A stretch of DNA of 64,000 nucleotides from NCBI RefSeq assembly GCF_905475345.1, contig NC_066595.1, positions 6,588,501 through 6,652,500 of the forward strand. The letters run 5' to 3'. Every line of letters starts with the position of its first letter. Within the stretch, counting starts at the first letter, position 1. Shown piece after piece: positions 34,201 to 47,832 of this stretch. The position numbers and the translations under genes were made by a program. A model generated the notes under the pieces. The model was not told the origin of the DNA, searched no databases, and saw only the letters and a list, made by a program, of their open reading frames with translations. Source of the stretch: Vespula vulgaris. Its lineage: Eukaryota > Arthropoda > Insecta > Hymenoptera > Vespidae.

Positions 34201-36973
34201 ATCCTTTTTTTCGCAAATCAACCGCCATTTTCCCTATAGGACATGGGACGCCGAGCAAACGGGGCACAAATCATCGTCGACTTAACTCGAAAAGGAAGAG
34301 AAGAGGGGTGCAAAACAGGGAGAAGAAATGAAATGGGCAGAGCGAAAAACACACAAAACCAGTTCGGTCGTGGCTAGTAATGGCTGCTTGCACGTCTTCT
34401 CCCAGCCTTAATGGCAAACACCGTGGACCCCCCATACAGATGTACGTGTACACATATATGAGAAGGTCTTATACCAAGCAGCCAATGGGACACGGCGGTA
34501 CGTTTCGAACAATGGTGCGACCGATTAGATTAATCAAACTTAACCGAGCCAATGAAAAGCGTGCAAATCGGGCGGCGTAGGGTAGCTTCGTTTGTTCGTT
34601 CCGTTGTAGAAACTCCATGGTACGTAGGTTAGACTGATATGGGAATATCATGCGGTGCCATGGACTTTCCTAGTGTTACTAATTTAACGATGTTTAACGA
34701 CGACTAGCTAGCTTCCTACGGGACACGATTATCCCTCGGACGAGATCTTCCGACGATCGTACCTTACTCGGAGCACGATGAAACAAACTTTTAATGAAGC
34801 TATCAAGGTACACAGGAAGTAAATACTTGCTTCCACGATCTATCTTCTTGCTCCTCTAATTTCTTCTTAAGTTACATCTAACTTGCACGATGTATTATAT
34901 AGAAGAATATATAGATTACTTTTTGCGAAACTTACTAATGGCCTAAAAATCTTGGAAATATAACCGGTGAAAGTAGCGTTCTGATAAATATACAATAAGA
35001 GACATAATACATTGAATAGAAATAATCATATTATCTACGAACATGTGTCAAATTCCTTAGTTTCGATCGGGCAAACTTTTCTCGATCTATTACAAAGAAC
35101 AGTGAAAGATCTATCGTTTTTATCGAGATCTTTTAGTAAGCGATCTTTGTTAGGCCGCACGTCGATGAGAACAACGAGGAAACAAAGGAGCCTTTCGAGA
35201 CGATCGATAAAGGAAGAGGGATTTTCGGGTACGCTATTGCATCCTGTAACCAGGAGCTTGATGAATGAACCCAAGCTAGCGCTTTGGGTACGTGTCGGCT
35301 TGGTTGGCGTTGCCCGCACGGCAGCTGGCTACGCCGCGCTGATTGGACGCGCATCACGCCGCGTTTGTCGATCTTTTGCAAAGCGATCCGCGCATATACA
35401 TTCGGGGTACCCCTAACCAGCTCCCCCGTAAACCTTCCGACGTTCCATCGTGAGCTCCTTTCATAAGGGCAACGTTACAAACAACAACGAAACCTTCTAA
35501 TGTTCGTCGGACGATCGGAGCTTCCTATCGTTTCTCTAACTTTCATCTTTGTTTCTTTTTATAATTTGATGATTATAAAAAAGAAAAATAGTTGGGAATA
35601 ATCAGATCGATTTCTTTTTTTACATACATATATATATATCCCTTATCGAAATTTTTTATTAATAATTATCTATCAGTTGGAACAATATCACGCGGATCGT
35701 TTAGATCTAATTTCTTTTGGTCAAAATTTTATACACGATATGGCATTAGCAATGTTTATTGAAGGAAGGATTAAATATCAATCAGTATCAATGCGCTGTT
35801 TGTGACGTTTATATTAAGAGATAAAAAGGCAATAGCGACTTAATAATCGACGTGGCTAATCTAATTTCACGTTGAGATTCGATCGGCTGGCGCATAATTG
35901 GCCTAATCAAATTCTCCACCGATGCTAGCCGCACGAAAAGCGTAAAAGCATCGCCGTCGAGTGCCGTAAGTAGGCATGTCATCACGCGTTACGAGCTTCG
36001 TTCTACCCAAAAGACTTCAAGGGGTCTCCCTTCCTAGTTCAAAGGCACGCTACATTTCGATTTGTTGTATCTTCGCGTTACTTTTCATTCTCTCTCTTTC
36101 TCTTTCTATCCCTCAAAGTTGAACGCGATGTTGTCGCGGCCGAAATAATCGCGATTGAATACGGTCGCTTCTCTTCCAACATTGTGATGGGTCAGTGAAT
36201 ACTTGAAAGAAAACATGAAATGTAAGTAATACGATTTTACGATCTCTTGATTACGAGAAAAGAAAGAAACAAATATTTTTTAATGGAACAAAGTAAAATA
36301 TGTTTTTTTTCTTTTCTATCTTTCAAATATCTCGTACAATAATTCGCAATGCTTAACGCGGTACAGGCTTTATATAATTTAGAAATATGTAAGTAGCCAT
36401 GTAATATATGCCGTTGATAAAAATAAAAATATAAATTTGCAATATATCCTGCAATCATCGCACGCTTCGACCGAGGAAAGTTATATCTGAGTAAGCCGTT
36501 CAAGTCCATTTGATTCCGTGAAACTTAATTAAGTCAGAATAATAATAGTCGAACGAACGTGCCTATACTAATGGTAGTTCTTGGTTCTCATTATAGAACA
36601 ATATCCGTTAACACTTTAACGATCGTTTATTGCCTCTTGTCGAATACCACGAATACGACGTTTTATTGATTCTACGTTGCGATAACGTTTGCCATTATTT
36701 CAATGTTATTGCTAAAAGGAGATAAGAGAAAAACGTTTATAACGATTCTTTAAATTCCAGAATTTAAACTTAGACATTTATTTCATCCCATTTCGTCTTT
36801 ATTGTTCGCGAGAGTCGACGAGTCAAGAAGTCACTAAGAGTTTTCAAAACTTCAAAGATAATCGGGATGATCTACGTTCGATGATCTCGTTGCGAACTAA
36901 GAAACAATGCCGTTGGCGTTTCATGAAATCCTTTTCAAGAAATATTATGGGTCAATGGAAAAAGAGAGATAGA

Positions 36974-37017
<44 letters not shown>

Positions 37018-37653
37018 AAGAAAGACAGAGAGAGAGAGAAAGTTGAAAGGTAAAGATATAAAGGTAAAGGTATAGGAGAGAACTCGATTCTACCTTTCTC
37101 AACAGCAAAAGATGATCGGCAGGTTCGCGAGAATGTGAAAACATCAAGTGGGCGGGACAGAGCTTAAGCATTATGAAACGACGAGTTTCGAGCCCGGATT
37201 ACAACCCTTTTTATGCTGGAAAAAGACTTTCTAACGTTGCTTGCTTTACGATAGACGCGAAGAAATGCGAGCTTTCTCGTCGGGTGGTCGACGTAGATCA
37301 ACTTCGATACTTGTCAACATTTTTGGACATTGTGGTGACAGCCTGGTCAGATGAAGCGATAATAATTTTTTTAGAGATATTTTGAAAAGAATAAGAAAGA
37401 ATATAGCAAATATGACAGCTCTTGTAACCCTATAAAAAGATTCTATTATCGCATTATATTAATTTCAATAGTTAATATTAAAAACCGACAAGGAGATCGA
37501 GAAAACTAAAATTGAAAGATAAAAATTAATAAGAAAACAGAACAAAAGCTTTCGTCTTAGCGTAGAGTTGTCATCTCTGGTGTTTTAGAACCGTTAACGG
37601 TGACATTAAAATCGTGTAGGTTTTAACGAAAGCGTCTAAATTCTTAAAGTTTC

Positions 37654-37709
<56 letters not shown>

Positions 37710-40700
37710 TTTCTAGTTCAGTTAAATAGCCTAGTCAAAAGATTTTGTAGACCACGCAGCATCATCCCTCTTTCTCTTTCTCTCCTTTAACTTCAGGGTG
37801 GCGCGCGTAGAATCAAAGCGTAGAAATATGATTTAAGCGTGCAGTAGTCGGCACCCGAAAAAGCAACTTTCGGGACAGAGCGAGTCGGAAACACTTTTCA
37901 ACCCCTAACGAATCTCGTCGAAAGCAACCACCCAGCTCGAGGCCATGGTCCGTATACTGACACTAACACGCATAAACGCACTCACTCACACACATGGAAA
38001 CAAGAACGTTTTTGAAGTTCCTTTTTAATATTGAAAGAGCCCGTATACGAATATATGAGTGTCTATTCATATGTGTGTGTGCGTGAGAGAGAGAGAGAAA
38101 ACATCGACGGTGGCCTCTTTTTCCGATATAAGTAGGTAGAACCAAAGGGACTCGGTGTGTGTAACATCCCGCGTTTGTCGTTTTAGTTAAGCTGGTTAAG
38201 ATGGTCGGTATGGATTAGTCTCGTTTGGTTATGACGATGATATAGACGTGGACACGGCAAATTCGGTGTTTCTTATTAATTCCATATAGAGAACTTTCAT
38301 TCGCATGAATGTGTATACATCATTTATATGTAATGTTCAATCATTGCTTTGAGAAAAATGATACGATGTTTAATGCAATTTTTTTTACACGGAAAATTCA
38401 AACAAGGATACAATTTTGGGAATGCTATGTACTTGTTTGTATGTCTCTCTTTTTCTCTCTTTCTCTCTTTCTCTCTCTCTGTTTCTCGCTACCTGTTATC
38501 CAAAAAGCGGATTTCTTTTTCTCGACGAGGTTACTTTCGTCGCGGATTAGATGGTAAATAAACAACGATTTAAAAAGTCAGAATGCACGACGGGTAACTG
38601 AGCTAGCAGAGTTAGTGTCAGGTTCGCGGCTTATCCAGCGGCTAAGTCGTACCTAAATCTTTCAAGAGGGAGAACGCAAGAAGGGCGCATTATCTTACTG
38701 GGGGGTCCAGTTCGTTTGACGACCATCGAGAGGATTCAACGATCTCTCTTCTTCTTTTTCATTTTCATCTTTTTCTTTTTTTCATCTCTTTTTTTCCTTT
38801 CTTTTCTCCTTCTTTTCTTTTCCTTTTTTCTTCGCCATTCTTATTGTGACCCATAAGCACAGTTCTGCTCCGACTTATAATTTCAAAACTTTTGTTAGAT
38901 TGTCTGACACTGTTAAATCCGTAGATCGTATCCTTCTTCTCTTCGTCTCACATAAGGAAAACTTCGTTCTTCATTAAACAGAAATATTTAGACATCCTTG
39001 GCAAAGTTATTTTAGGATTCTCAGATCATACGACCGTTCAGATCATTCTCGAGTGTTATGTCAAAAGTTACAAGTTTTCTTGTCACCCGTTAAACAAGTT
39101 TATCCTATAAGTATATTTTCGAATTTTTCTAAAAATCGATATATTTATTGAATGTTTTTAAAAAGCATGTATTATCGATCTCGAAGAAATATTAATCGAG
39201 TTTTTAAATGAAGACCGCAAAATAATGCAATATCATGCCAGTTTCATCTTCATGACATTTAAGAAATTTTTCGTTCAAAGGATCACTCGAAAATGTCCTC
39301 GAGAAGAAAATCTTTACATCATCATCATATTATTATTATTATTATCATTATTATTATTATTATTAGTAGTAGTATTATTATACGACTCTCTCGATCATCA
39401 TTCGACAGATCGAGAGAGAGGATCGAGAACTCCCCAAAGAGATACCGACGGGTAGCAAGTCGGGTTCGAATGTTTCCGGCATTGGAGAAATTTCTCCGCT
39501 CTTCTATAGATTAGTAACGGGTAGGCCAGCACTGTTCGTTGAGCGTGAGTTTGCCAGCTGCAGACCAGTAGCGAGCGAGAAATCATCGACAGGGATAGCT
39601 AGAGAAATTCACCGGCGTTCTAACGAAGAAGTGCGAGAATGGTTTCTCTAGCGGGACATTTCTGGTCTCTACCAGGCCGAGGAGGATACGGCAAATAATC
39701 GGTAAATAGGAGGACGTCGCGAGCGAGCAACACCGGGCCGAATCCAATCCGCGTTCACGAAAGAAGCGAACTGTGACGAAATCTAAGACTTCAGGAACCA
39801 GGGATACGAGGCTAGGTGAAGAATCCCATAGATCGGTTTCTATTTCTTCGTCACTTGGCTCGTGTACATAAAGGATCGAAGGATCTAGTTTTTTATTTTT
39901 TTTTATTTCTTTTTTTTCACGATGACTGATGGAAAAGGAGAGAGAATAAGAGAGAAGAAAAAAGAAAAAAAGAAAAAGAAAGAAGAAGTAAAAGTAAAGG
40001 AAAAAGAAAATAATGAAAAAAGAGATACGACTAAGCGGATAATGTTGTTGATCCTACTGATTAAGGAAGAAGAAATCAAAGCAGAAAGTTAGATTCGAAT
40101 AAAGCGAAGAGAAACGATCGATTCGATTGACCGTCGATCGTAATGGCTATCGAATATCGGGCGAAACGCATAACGGCGATAGTAGTGGAAGAACAAAGGT
40201 GCCGCCACATTAGCGAGAGGTTTACTCACTGGTAAAGGCTAGACGTAAAATCGTAAGACGTATTACGCGGGCCGCGACTCCTACGACTACCACCAACATG
40301 ATCATCATCACCGACAACACCAATACTCGGATTATTTGCAGGACGATGCATATCCACACGTGTAACTCGCGAACGAACGGACAATGGGCGCGAGTCCTAC
40401 TACTCCCTCTTTACTGGTGAGAGAAGCGTGAGAGAGAAAGAGAAACCAAGGGAATGTAGATGGGGCGAGAAAGAGAAAGAAAAAGAGAAGGAGGAAGAGA
40501 GAGAGAGAGAGAGAGAGAAAGAGAAAGAGAGAAGCAGAGAGAGGGAGAGAGAGAGAGAGAGAGAAAGGGTGCGCAGATGGGAGCTCGAGTTGCTGCCACA
40601 GGAAACGTTTCTCCCGCGAGCGTACGAACATTAATCCTCGAACGTTTATTGCAACGTTTAGCCTGCATTCCCAGTGCAACCTCTCGCCAGATCTTTCGAT

Positions 40701-40900
40701 TCCACTCGGGTATAATTAAACGAAAAGATCGGTATTTATCTTCGACTCGTAATACACAAATACTGTTTCGAATGACTGAAATCCAAGTATACCTAACTGG
40801 TGTTTTCCATAACCGGAATTCTCCGTTCCGGTGATCTAGGTATTACACACATAGAATAACATACATATGTAGGTATACGTGTTATATCAACACAAATTTG
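34201..40900. other. gsb to gsb-n intergenic, part 1: islands in AT-rich DNA
   Basis: No gene recognised. GC-richer islands stand out: about 34380-34650 (two CCAAT boxes near 34483 and 34549, and GATTAGATTAATC near 34523), about 35270-35480 (CAGCTG E-box, inverted CCAAT), about 38580-38720, about 39500-39830 and about 40180-40300. Microsatellites are (GA)n at about 36965-37045, (CT)n at 37650-37706, (ATT)n at about 39330-39378 and (GA)n at about 40430-40570. Confidence 0.55.
37650..37706. repeat. (CT)n microsatellite
   Basis: CT run of about 55 bp between gsb and gsb-n. Confidence 0.9.
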
Positions 40901-41324
40901 ATATATATATATCTCTCTCTCTCTCTCTCGATTGCTCTCTGTTGCTCTATACAAGATGAATAGTAGGTATAGAAAATTCTTTAGAATAGAAGTTACATGT
41001 ACTTTGATAGATACTCGATTAACATCTTTTTAGACATGTTGATCGCAAGTTAGGTCTAAGGATCTTAGGAAAGAGAAAAAGAATAAAAAGAATCTTTTCA
41101 CAACCCTTAACACCTTCCATCTTCGAGACATTAAAGTCACGAAACGAACGCGGAACGGCTAAACGGACGAAAGCTCGTCTGGTTCCTACGGAGGTGAACG
41201 CGTTTGCCGATGTCTGCGTCGCGTCCGTTCTCCACAGGATCCTTCCTCTTCTTCGCACGTAAGAGAAGAGTGGTCCCGAGAAAGGTGAAGAGAAGAGAAG
41301 AGAAGAGAAGTTCGTATGTTCCTT

Positions 41325-41434
41325 GGTTCGTTCGTTCGTTCGTTCGTTCGTTCGTTCGTTCGTTCGTTCGTTCGTTCGTTCGTTCGTTCGTTCGTTCGTT
41401 CGTTCGTCCGTTCGTCCGTTCGTCCGTTCGTTCG
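41325..41434. repeat. (TTCG)n tetranucleotide array
   Basis: About 27 copies of TTCG, the last few mutated to TCCG. It is directly preceded by AGAAG repeats at about 41287-41310. Both strands read through open as Arg/Ser/Phe/Val or Asn/Glu/Arg/Thr repeats, which is an artefact. Confidence 0.93.
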
Positions 41435-41678
41435 GCGTGCCCGAGGGCTCGCAATTTTTCAGAGGGATTTATTAGAGCATCATTCTAAGGCTTTACGACC
41501 CACCTGGCCGCGGCCGGTTGTCTCCTTCCATCTCGACCACTTCCAGCCTCGTTTCGTCTCCCTCGACACTCTCGTTCCGTTCTTCTTAGCGCGAGTAGCG
41601 AGAGAGACGAAGGAAGAGAAGGCGAGACGAGGCTTGAGAGAAGAGAACAAATGTGTGTGAGTATGTATATATGAGAAA

Positions 41679-41688
41679 GAAAGAGAGA

Positions 41689-41723
<35 letters not shown>

Positions 41724-41796
41724 AGAGAAAGAGGTATATAGAAAGGATAAAAGCGTGGGAGAGAGAAGAACACTAACTCCGTTTGTCGTGGAACGA

Positions 41797-41844
<48 letters not shown>

Positions 41845-41880
41845 AGAGAGAGTGAAAGAAAGGGAGAGAGAGAGAGAGAA
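41679..41880. repeat. (GA)n arrays
   Basis: Two GA arrays, about 41679-41722 and 41800-41880, separated by about 80 bp of ordinary sequence. Confidence 0.9.
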
Positions 41881-44800
41881 GGCAACTCGGTTAATTATTT
41901 TATTCTCACGCCAGGCCGTCAGACTGCGCGTGCCTTTCATTAGACTTCCTCCACCCAACGAGTGCCTTAGGGCCACCGACCGTTTAGTGGATTTTCTTCG
42001 ATACAAGAGAACTCTAAAATAAAATGGATAGATAATTTCTACGATTCAAAAATCGTATAGAATCGTTTCCATAGTAATTACTCCGTATGATATTTTATCA
42101 TAATTGACGAACGTCGTTTAATATGTTTCAATTTTTATTTAGTAACGTGACGAAATTATAATGAAGGATGAACTCGTTAATTCAGTGTTAATGAAACATT
42201 TTTGAAAATCGAAAGGAACGGATAAATATACGTTTTGCGTATTTTCTGATCGGATTGGTACGAAGAAAGAATCGTTCGCCACGTCATATCCGAATTTCAA
42301 AACGGTTTGCTCGTCGTCGTCGTCGAGTTCGCCGCGAGTTATTTAAATAAAGCCCTTTGTCGGCTGGCTCGATCCCATTACCGAAGTTACTTTTATAGCC
42401 GCGCGTGTACGCCGATATGGCGAATTACCATTTCCTTTCTCGCTCGGCTCTAACCTCCCTTCCTCCCAACCCACACTCAACCCCCGCCCCTTCACTTGTA
42501 TACCCCTTTTATATATCCTTACCCTTCTTTCCCATTCTTTTTTATATATATTTTTTTTTTATGCCTTCCTCGTTCGCACTCTCTTCGCGTTAAACGGTCT
42601 ACTCGAGTGATATGACAAAACAAAAGGAAGAATTATAATCGAATTCGATGACAATAGGAGTTTGTTTAAGTACGTTAATCAGTAATAATGTAAGAGTAAA
42701 AATATCATTCGATACTTCGCGGTGAATGTTAGAAAGCAAGAGAATTCTTCTCACAATCGGGGAGATATGTTAAGTGTCGAAGGTCGTCACATATCTTAAA
42801 CCGCGTGTAAGTTATGGACAAAGCCAATACCTATCGGTTAGTATAGATTTACGTCCACGAGCGTTTGCTACCGCACGTACGGAATATGTTCCTTGACCTT
42901 TTGCACTGGCGCCACATCAGTCGTTTTGCTTGAAAGTAATAAAAATGGTGAAAAGAAGAAAAGATAAAGAGAAGACAATCATTTTTTTTTCTGTGCAATC
43001 ATGATATACATACATACATAGGTACTAAGGTATATTTTCTTTTTCTTTTTTTTGTTGTTCCAAGTTTTATTATTCTTGAGGAAAAACAGAATCCAATTAA
43101 ATCTTTAATGTCGATCCTACGGAAATGAACGTCGGTAATAATAACCAGGAAATAAGATGAGGGAGAGAAAGAGAGAGAGAGAGAAAGAGAAAAAGAGAGA
43201 GGGTAGAATCTGTCCCATAGGAGTTGTCGAGATTCATAAAGGACGTGTCCTTCCAGATGGTCCTAAAGAAAGAGAGAGAGAATCTATCGATCACACGATC
43301 GAATGTTACCGGTTACTTCTTCACACATTGTGGGTGTTCCCTAGCGAGTCTAACTCCAAGAAGACGAAGAAGAAGAAGAAGAAAAAGGAGGAGGTGGAAA
43401 AGAAGGAGGAGGAGGAGGAAGAAGTGAAGGAGAAAGACTGTAACTTGGTCGTGTTCTACGTGTGAGGGCAGTCTCGTGGGCCTTGCGAAGTATGCGCGGC
43501 GAAACGTCAAGGCACAGGGGTATGAACATAATTCAGCTCGTTATACTTGGACCGAGTGGAGAAGGCAGGAGTCTCGAGTCCCTTATGGGCCATACTCACA
43601 ACGAAGGTCAGGAGGCCTCTGTTCCAATTTTGTGCCCAATAAGACTAATTCCCTCAAAGGTGCCGCTGAACTGATCCAGCCACCTCCGCTGGTCGAAAAC
43701 TTATCGGCAAATTTTACGTCGATTATGCGACGCCACGGATCACTATACCGAATGACCGTTTCTATAGTAAAAACTTCACTCTTGACTACGCCTAAGAGAT
43801 CTTAGCTACTTCGATGTCCTCTGGCTATAGATCATATAAGCTTTTATATAGTCATAATGTTGACGATCATGCGATCGATATCGAGATGTATTTATGCATT
43901 TCGAGTTGCTTCGTTTCGAAAAAAAGAAAAAAAAAAAAGAAAAAAGAAGAAGAAAGAAATGCTCTTTCTCAAGCAGATTAAAATCGGTTTATCTGTATTG
44001 TCCTGGAAAATAAAGGCTCACAATAGAAGAATTCCATTTGTTTACTATCGAAAACCACGTGACAAGGGAGCTTCTTCAAAAAAGACAAACGACGGTGTAA
44101 TAATTCACAATGACGAGAGAGAAGAGGATTTTACATAATTTTTCTCTCTCTTTCTCTTTCGTCTGGGTGGTCGTCGCTTTGCTAACACGTTACGAGTTAC
44201 AAAGTTATGCAAAAGACGCATTCATTCGGTCAATAAGCTAATCAGGAAGATATTCGGAGCATTTGGTAGTCTAACGAGGAAGTCACACGCTGCTTTCAGA
44301 AAGAGAGGGACTGCCTGTTCTAAAACCACAAGCTGTCTCCAGTTGTTTTTAAAGCGAGCTATTCATCCAAGGCTACCCCTATCTGTGCCGATGACGAAGG
44401 TCAAGCTTTCTCCATCCTTCCGAATATCGTTGCATCTTATAAGTCGCGAAAGATTTCTATCTATCGCAACAATAATAAACATCGAAACGTGGCGTCCTAT
44501 CGATATCTAAGCTATATTCTTCGAACGAAGAATCCTGATAATACATTTATTCAAAACTTATGGATTATGCATCGTTAAATTTAAGCGATTCCAACGAAGC
44601 GGAAAGAACGAGAAGAATATAGAAATGGAAAAAAGAAAAATATAGAGGAGGAGAGAGGTTGAGGTATCTCTCGACGGACACATAACACGAATTTCTATTA
44701 AAAGCGGCAATTAGTCTAAGTCCCGATAAATCTTTATGAGTGATACGCCGACATCAGTCTCGTTGTCAAAGGCACCCGCGGGGAAGCCCACACCGATTTC

Positions 44801-47699
44801 CACAACGTATTCTAACTCTTAGAAAAAAAAAAGAAAATAAAAAAAAGAGAGAAAAAAGAGATAGAAAACATTGAGGACTGATGTAAAAGTGAAAGAGATA
44901 GAAGAGAGGAAGAACGAGAACGAGAGAAGAAGGAATTTTTTTCACTCGCTCTTTCGAGCCCTGTCGTTGTTATGTTAAACTAGGTGAGAAACTTGGGATA
45001 TGCGTGGCTCCATTAGAATTTTTAATGCGCCCGTTTAGTGGGCGCGCTGCCCTCGAATTGGGTACCACGGCAGCGGAGCGCCGCAAGGAACTCCTAAATG
45101 CTTCGTCCAGCTTCCCTTACCCATCCGCGTCCAACTGGACTTCTCTCTTTCTCTCTCTCTCTTTCTCTATTTCTTTTTTGTTCTTTTTCTTTAGCTCGAA
45201 CCTAATGCGAGCTGCTCGGCTAGTCCTTTTGATCATTACGTCGTGCTCACCACACTGTCTACCTTTTTCGTTTCTATTCGCTTCTGCTTCCTCTTCCTTA
45301 CTTTGAAACCAGTTAACAATAGCTCAAAATAGATGTACGAGGAAAATGATAGTATTAATATAAAAATTTGGATAATAAAAATAAAAGCGAAAGAAAAATG
45401 AGAAAACGAAAAGAAAGAAGAAGAATAAACAAATAATCGATCGTTTTGGAACTTCGTCGAATTGTCGTTAAAATCTTTACGTTTGGACTTATGACTATCA
45501 AGTGCGAACGAAAAAAAAGGAAGAAACAAAATGTCTCTCGTGAACGATGAGAAAAACCTAGTGGTAAGATTCTCGAAAAACGAAAATTCATCTAATCAAT
45601 TTCTTCCGCATTTAAGCATGTGCTACCTGATCTGCTACTTCTCCTGACCAGTCTAAAGATCTCCTTCTTATTCATGTGACCTTGACGAAGAGCACCGATT
45701 TTAGAGATCCTCTTTCTTTCTCTTCTCGGAAAAAGTTAAAACATCGTAGGAATCAGAAAGAGCTTTGCTTTTTCGTAAACCAAAGGAGACATCTTCAGGC
45801 GCAGTTCACGGCGAGTTTACCGTTTTCTAGACAATGGAGCAAAAATATTGAGAGAGTGGCTTTGTCTATACAAGAATTGCGAAAGTATACGGAACTAAGT
45901 CGACTTCGAAACACTTCTTTCTCGAGGATGACACGCTTCGTTTTTAAAGTCTAATCGTCGAATTCTTTCTATTCTCTTTCTCCCTAGCTCTTACTTTCAT
46001 TTCTTGCAGGTGTCTTTCTATTTTCCAGTTTTTCTCGTCAATTATCAAAATTCAATTCCACTTTGTCACACAAGAATAAACGTTAAAAGAACATCATTTC
46101 GTTATATTTTTATGTAGATGAATCCATTTAGAATGACTTCCGTCTTTCTTCTTCATTGATATTTCGTCACAGAAAGCTTTAAATCTTTTTACTTACCCCT
46201 TAAGTAATGAGGCAGAACAGCCAGTAAAATATTTGCAGATATCTACCGTGGACCCAAAAGTATCGTTTTCCCTGTGGTATTTAAGACTGTTGAAAATTTT
46301 GTCAAACACAACGCGTTAATCCTAATAGCAATCAAGGTACAAACGATAGACATGTGTTAAGTTTTATGGACTCTTCGTAAACTTTCATATACCTACACCA
46401 AATTTTACGATTTATTCGATACGATTGAATTTTTAAGATCATCGGGGTAATTTAAGAGTCCTTGGAAGAATCTTGACTCGAACGCACACAACCCTGAAGA
46501 CCTCCCGCTGTTTCCACGGACAACCAACCAGCTTTTCGCTACCGTACGAAAAGATTTACAAGCGGTATGGGCACGTTTATTAGGGAAGATGAGCGAGTAG
46601 TGGAACCTTTGTAAAAATTTATACCAGTCCATCATGCGTTCATTATGATTTTACTTTTAAACACTAACAACTGTAAATATTCTCTGATTTTTATTTACAC
46701 GGTCAGTTTCCAGTATATTTCCAAAGGATGCTTCACTAAAAGCATGAATCTTCTTTCATTACCAATATTACCAAGATTCGAAACGAGAATCTCATTATCA
46801 TAGTAGAATTGTTTCGGTTAAATGCCATTTGCTTTGTTCGAACAATTATTTGACACTTCGAAGAATCCTTACGAAGAATTATAAACATCGATAGCTCTTG
46901 ATCATGCAATAAATCATTCGAGTAACCCTAAAAACTTGCTATATCAAACTCGTACTCTATCTTAACAAATCCCATTTGTAAGATATATTATCTAAGCGAT
47001 GTATAAGTGGATATCCAACTGAGCATAGATAGAAAGTTATATCAAACGAGTAGGTATAGAAAATTTGCTCGCATAGGATTAAATGAAAATAACTTCGAAT
47101 TTAGCTCAGTAGACATCAAGAGACTCTCGAATTGGCAATGTATTTACATACACATAGACAGGGATAATATAATATATCGAGGAATACGTGGGTAAGAGAG
47201 CACGTTCCGTAGGCGGTTCCGTGGGTAGAGCCGCCCATTGTGAAGTTCAGCTTTACCAACCACGTGGCAGGGCGTAGCCAATGAGCGTACCACTCTGGTA
47301 CCATAAGTCCCAACGAGGCGACGGTCTCGTTTTTCTCTTATGTTGCTCGCACTCTGTTCCCTCGGGTCCAGCATGCTGAGGAGAGTGGGGTGAAGAGGGG
47401 TCCAGTACCCCAACTCCGACACGTTATTGCCGCGGTACCCCTCGCAACGAAAGCCACGCGTGCTCGCTTCTATTCCTTTTCTCTTCTTTCTCCCTACGTC
47501 ATCTGAACGTTTCAAGCTCTAGTATCCCGTCGTTTCGACATCAGAGATCGTTAGTCGTCCAAATGATTTAGTTTTCGTTGTCGATTTCGTAAATCGTTTT
47601 TATCATAACTTTCCGTGAACAAATCACGGAATTTCTTTGCCTCGGGCCAATAATTCGACGTCATCCGTCGTACTATCGGTCGTTTTGATCATACCTCTA

Positions 47700-47735
47700 T
47701 CAGTGTCAGTGACTCGTGTATCCTCCTCTGGACGT
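47700..47735 (+). promoter_or_regulatory. possible gsb-n initiator
   Basis: TATCAGTGTCAGTGAC at about 47698-47713 contains two overlapping Inr-like TCAGTG motifs, and GGACGT about 28-30 bases further on resembles a DPE but is one base off the strict spacing. It lies 80 bp before the preferred start codon. Weak evidence only. Confidence 0.2.
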
Positions 47736-47780
47736 CATCTTCCGTGGGTGCAAAGAAGATTATACAGGCTTGCATACGAG

Positions 47781-47832
47781 ATGGACGTCACCAGTGGAAT
47801 GAGACCTATCTTTAGTGGATATCCCTTTCAAG
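47781..47832 (+). CDS. gsb-n exon 1
   Basis: Encodes MDVTSGMRPIFSGYPFQ and one base of Gly18. Donor CAAG|GTTAGA, phase 1, the same place as in gsb. Confidence 0.88.

Larger units (their letters stand above)
40901..47780. other. gsb to gsb-n intergenic, part 2, and gsb-n upstream region
   Basis: No gene recognised. It holds the (TTCG)n array at 41325-41434, long GA arrays at 41679-41880, (AAG)n/(GAG)n at about 43360-43430, and GC-richer islands at about 43460-43740, 45000-45140 and 47190-47480. The last lies 300-590 bp upstream of the gsb-n start and carries CACGTG near 47263 and a CCAAT box near 47278, so it is the best proximal promoter candidate. Confidence 0.55.

Noticed and set aside
35012..35416. 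Plus-strand open frame of 134 codons
   Set aside because: Arg/Ser-rich with no family resemblance; a stop-poor GC-rich island is the likelier cause.
41137..41660. Open frames reading repeated SFVR or NERT
   Set aside because: Translation of the (TTCG)n tetranucleotide array, which is open in several frames because it contains no stop.
43476..43805. Plus-strand open frame of 109 codons between gsb and gsb-n
   Set aside because: No domain, no splice signals in keeping with it and no codon pattern distinct from its surroundings; kept only as part of a GC-richer island.
47144..47515. Minus-strand open frame of 123 codons upstream of gsb-n
   Set aside because: No domain, and it overlaps the most promoter-like region of gsb-n; probably chance.
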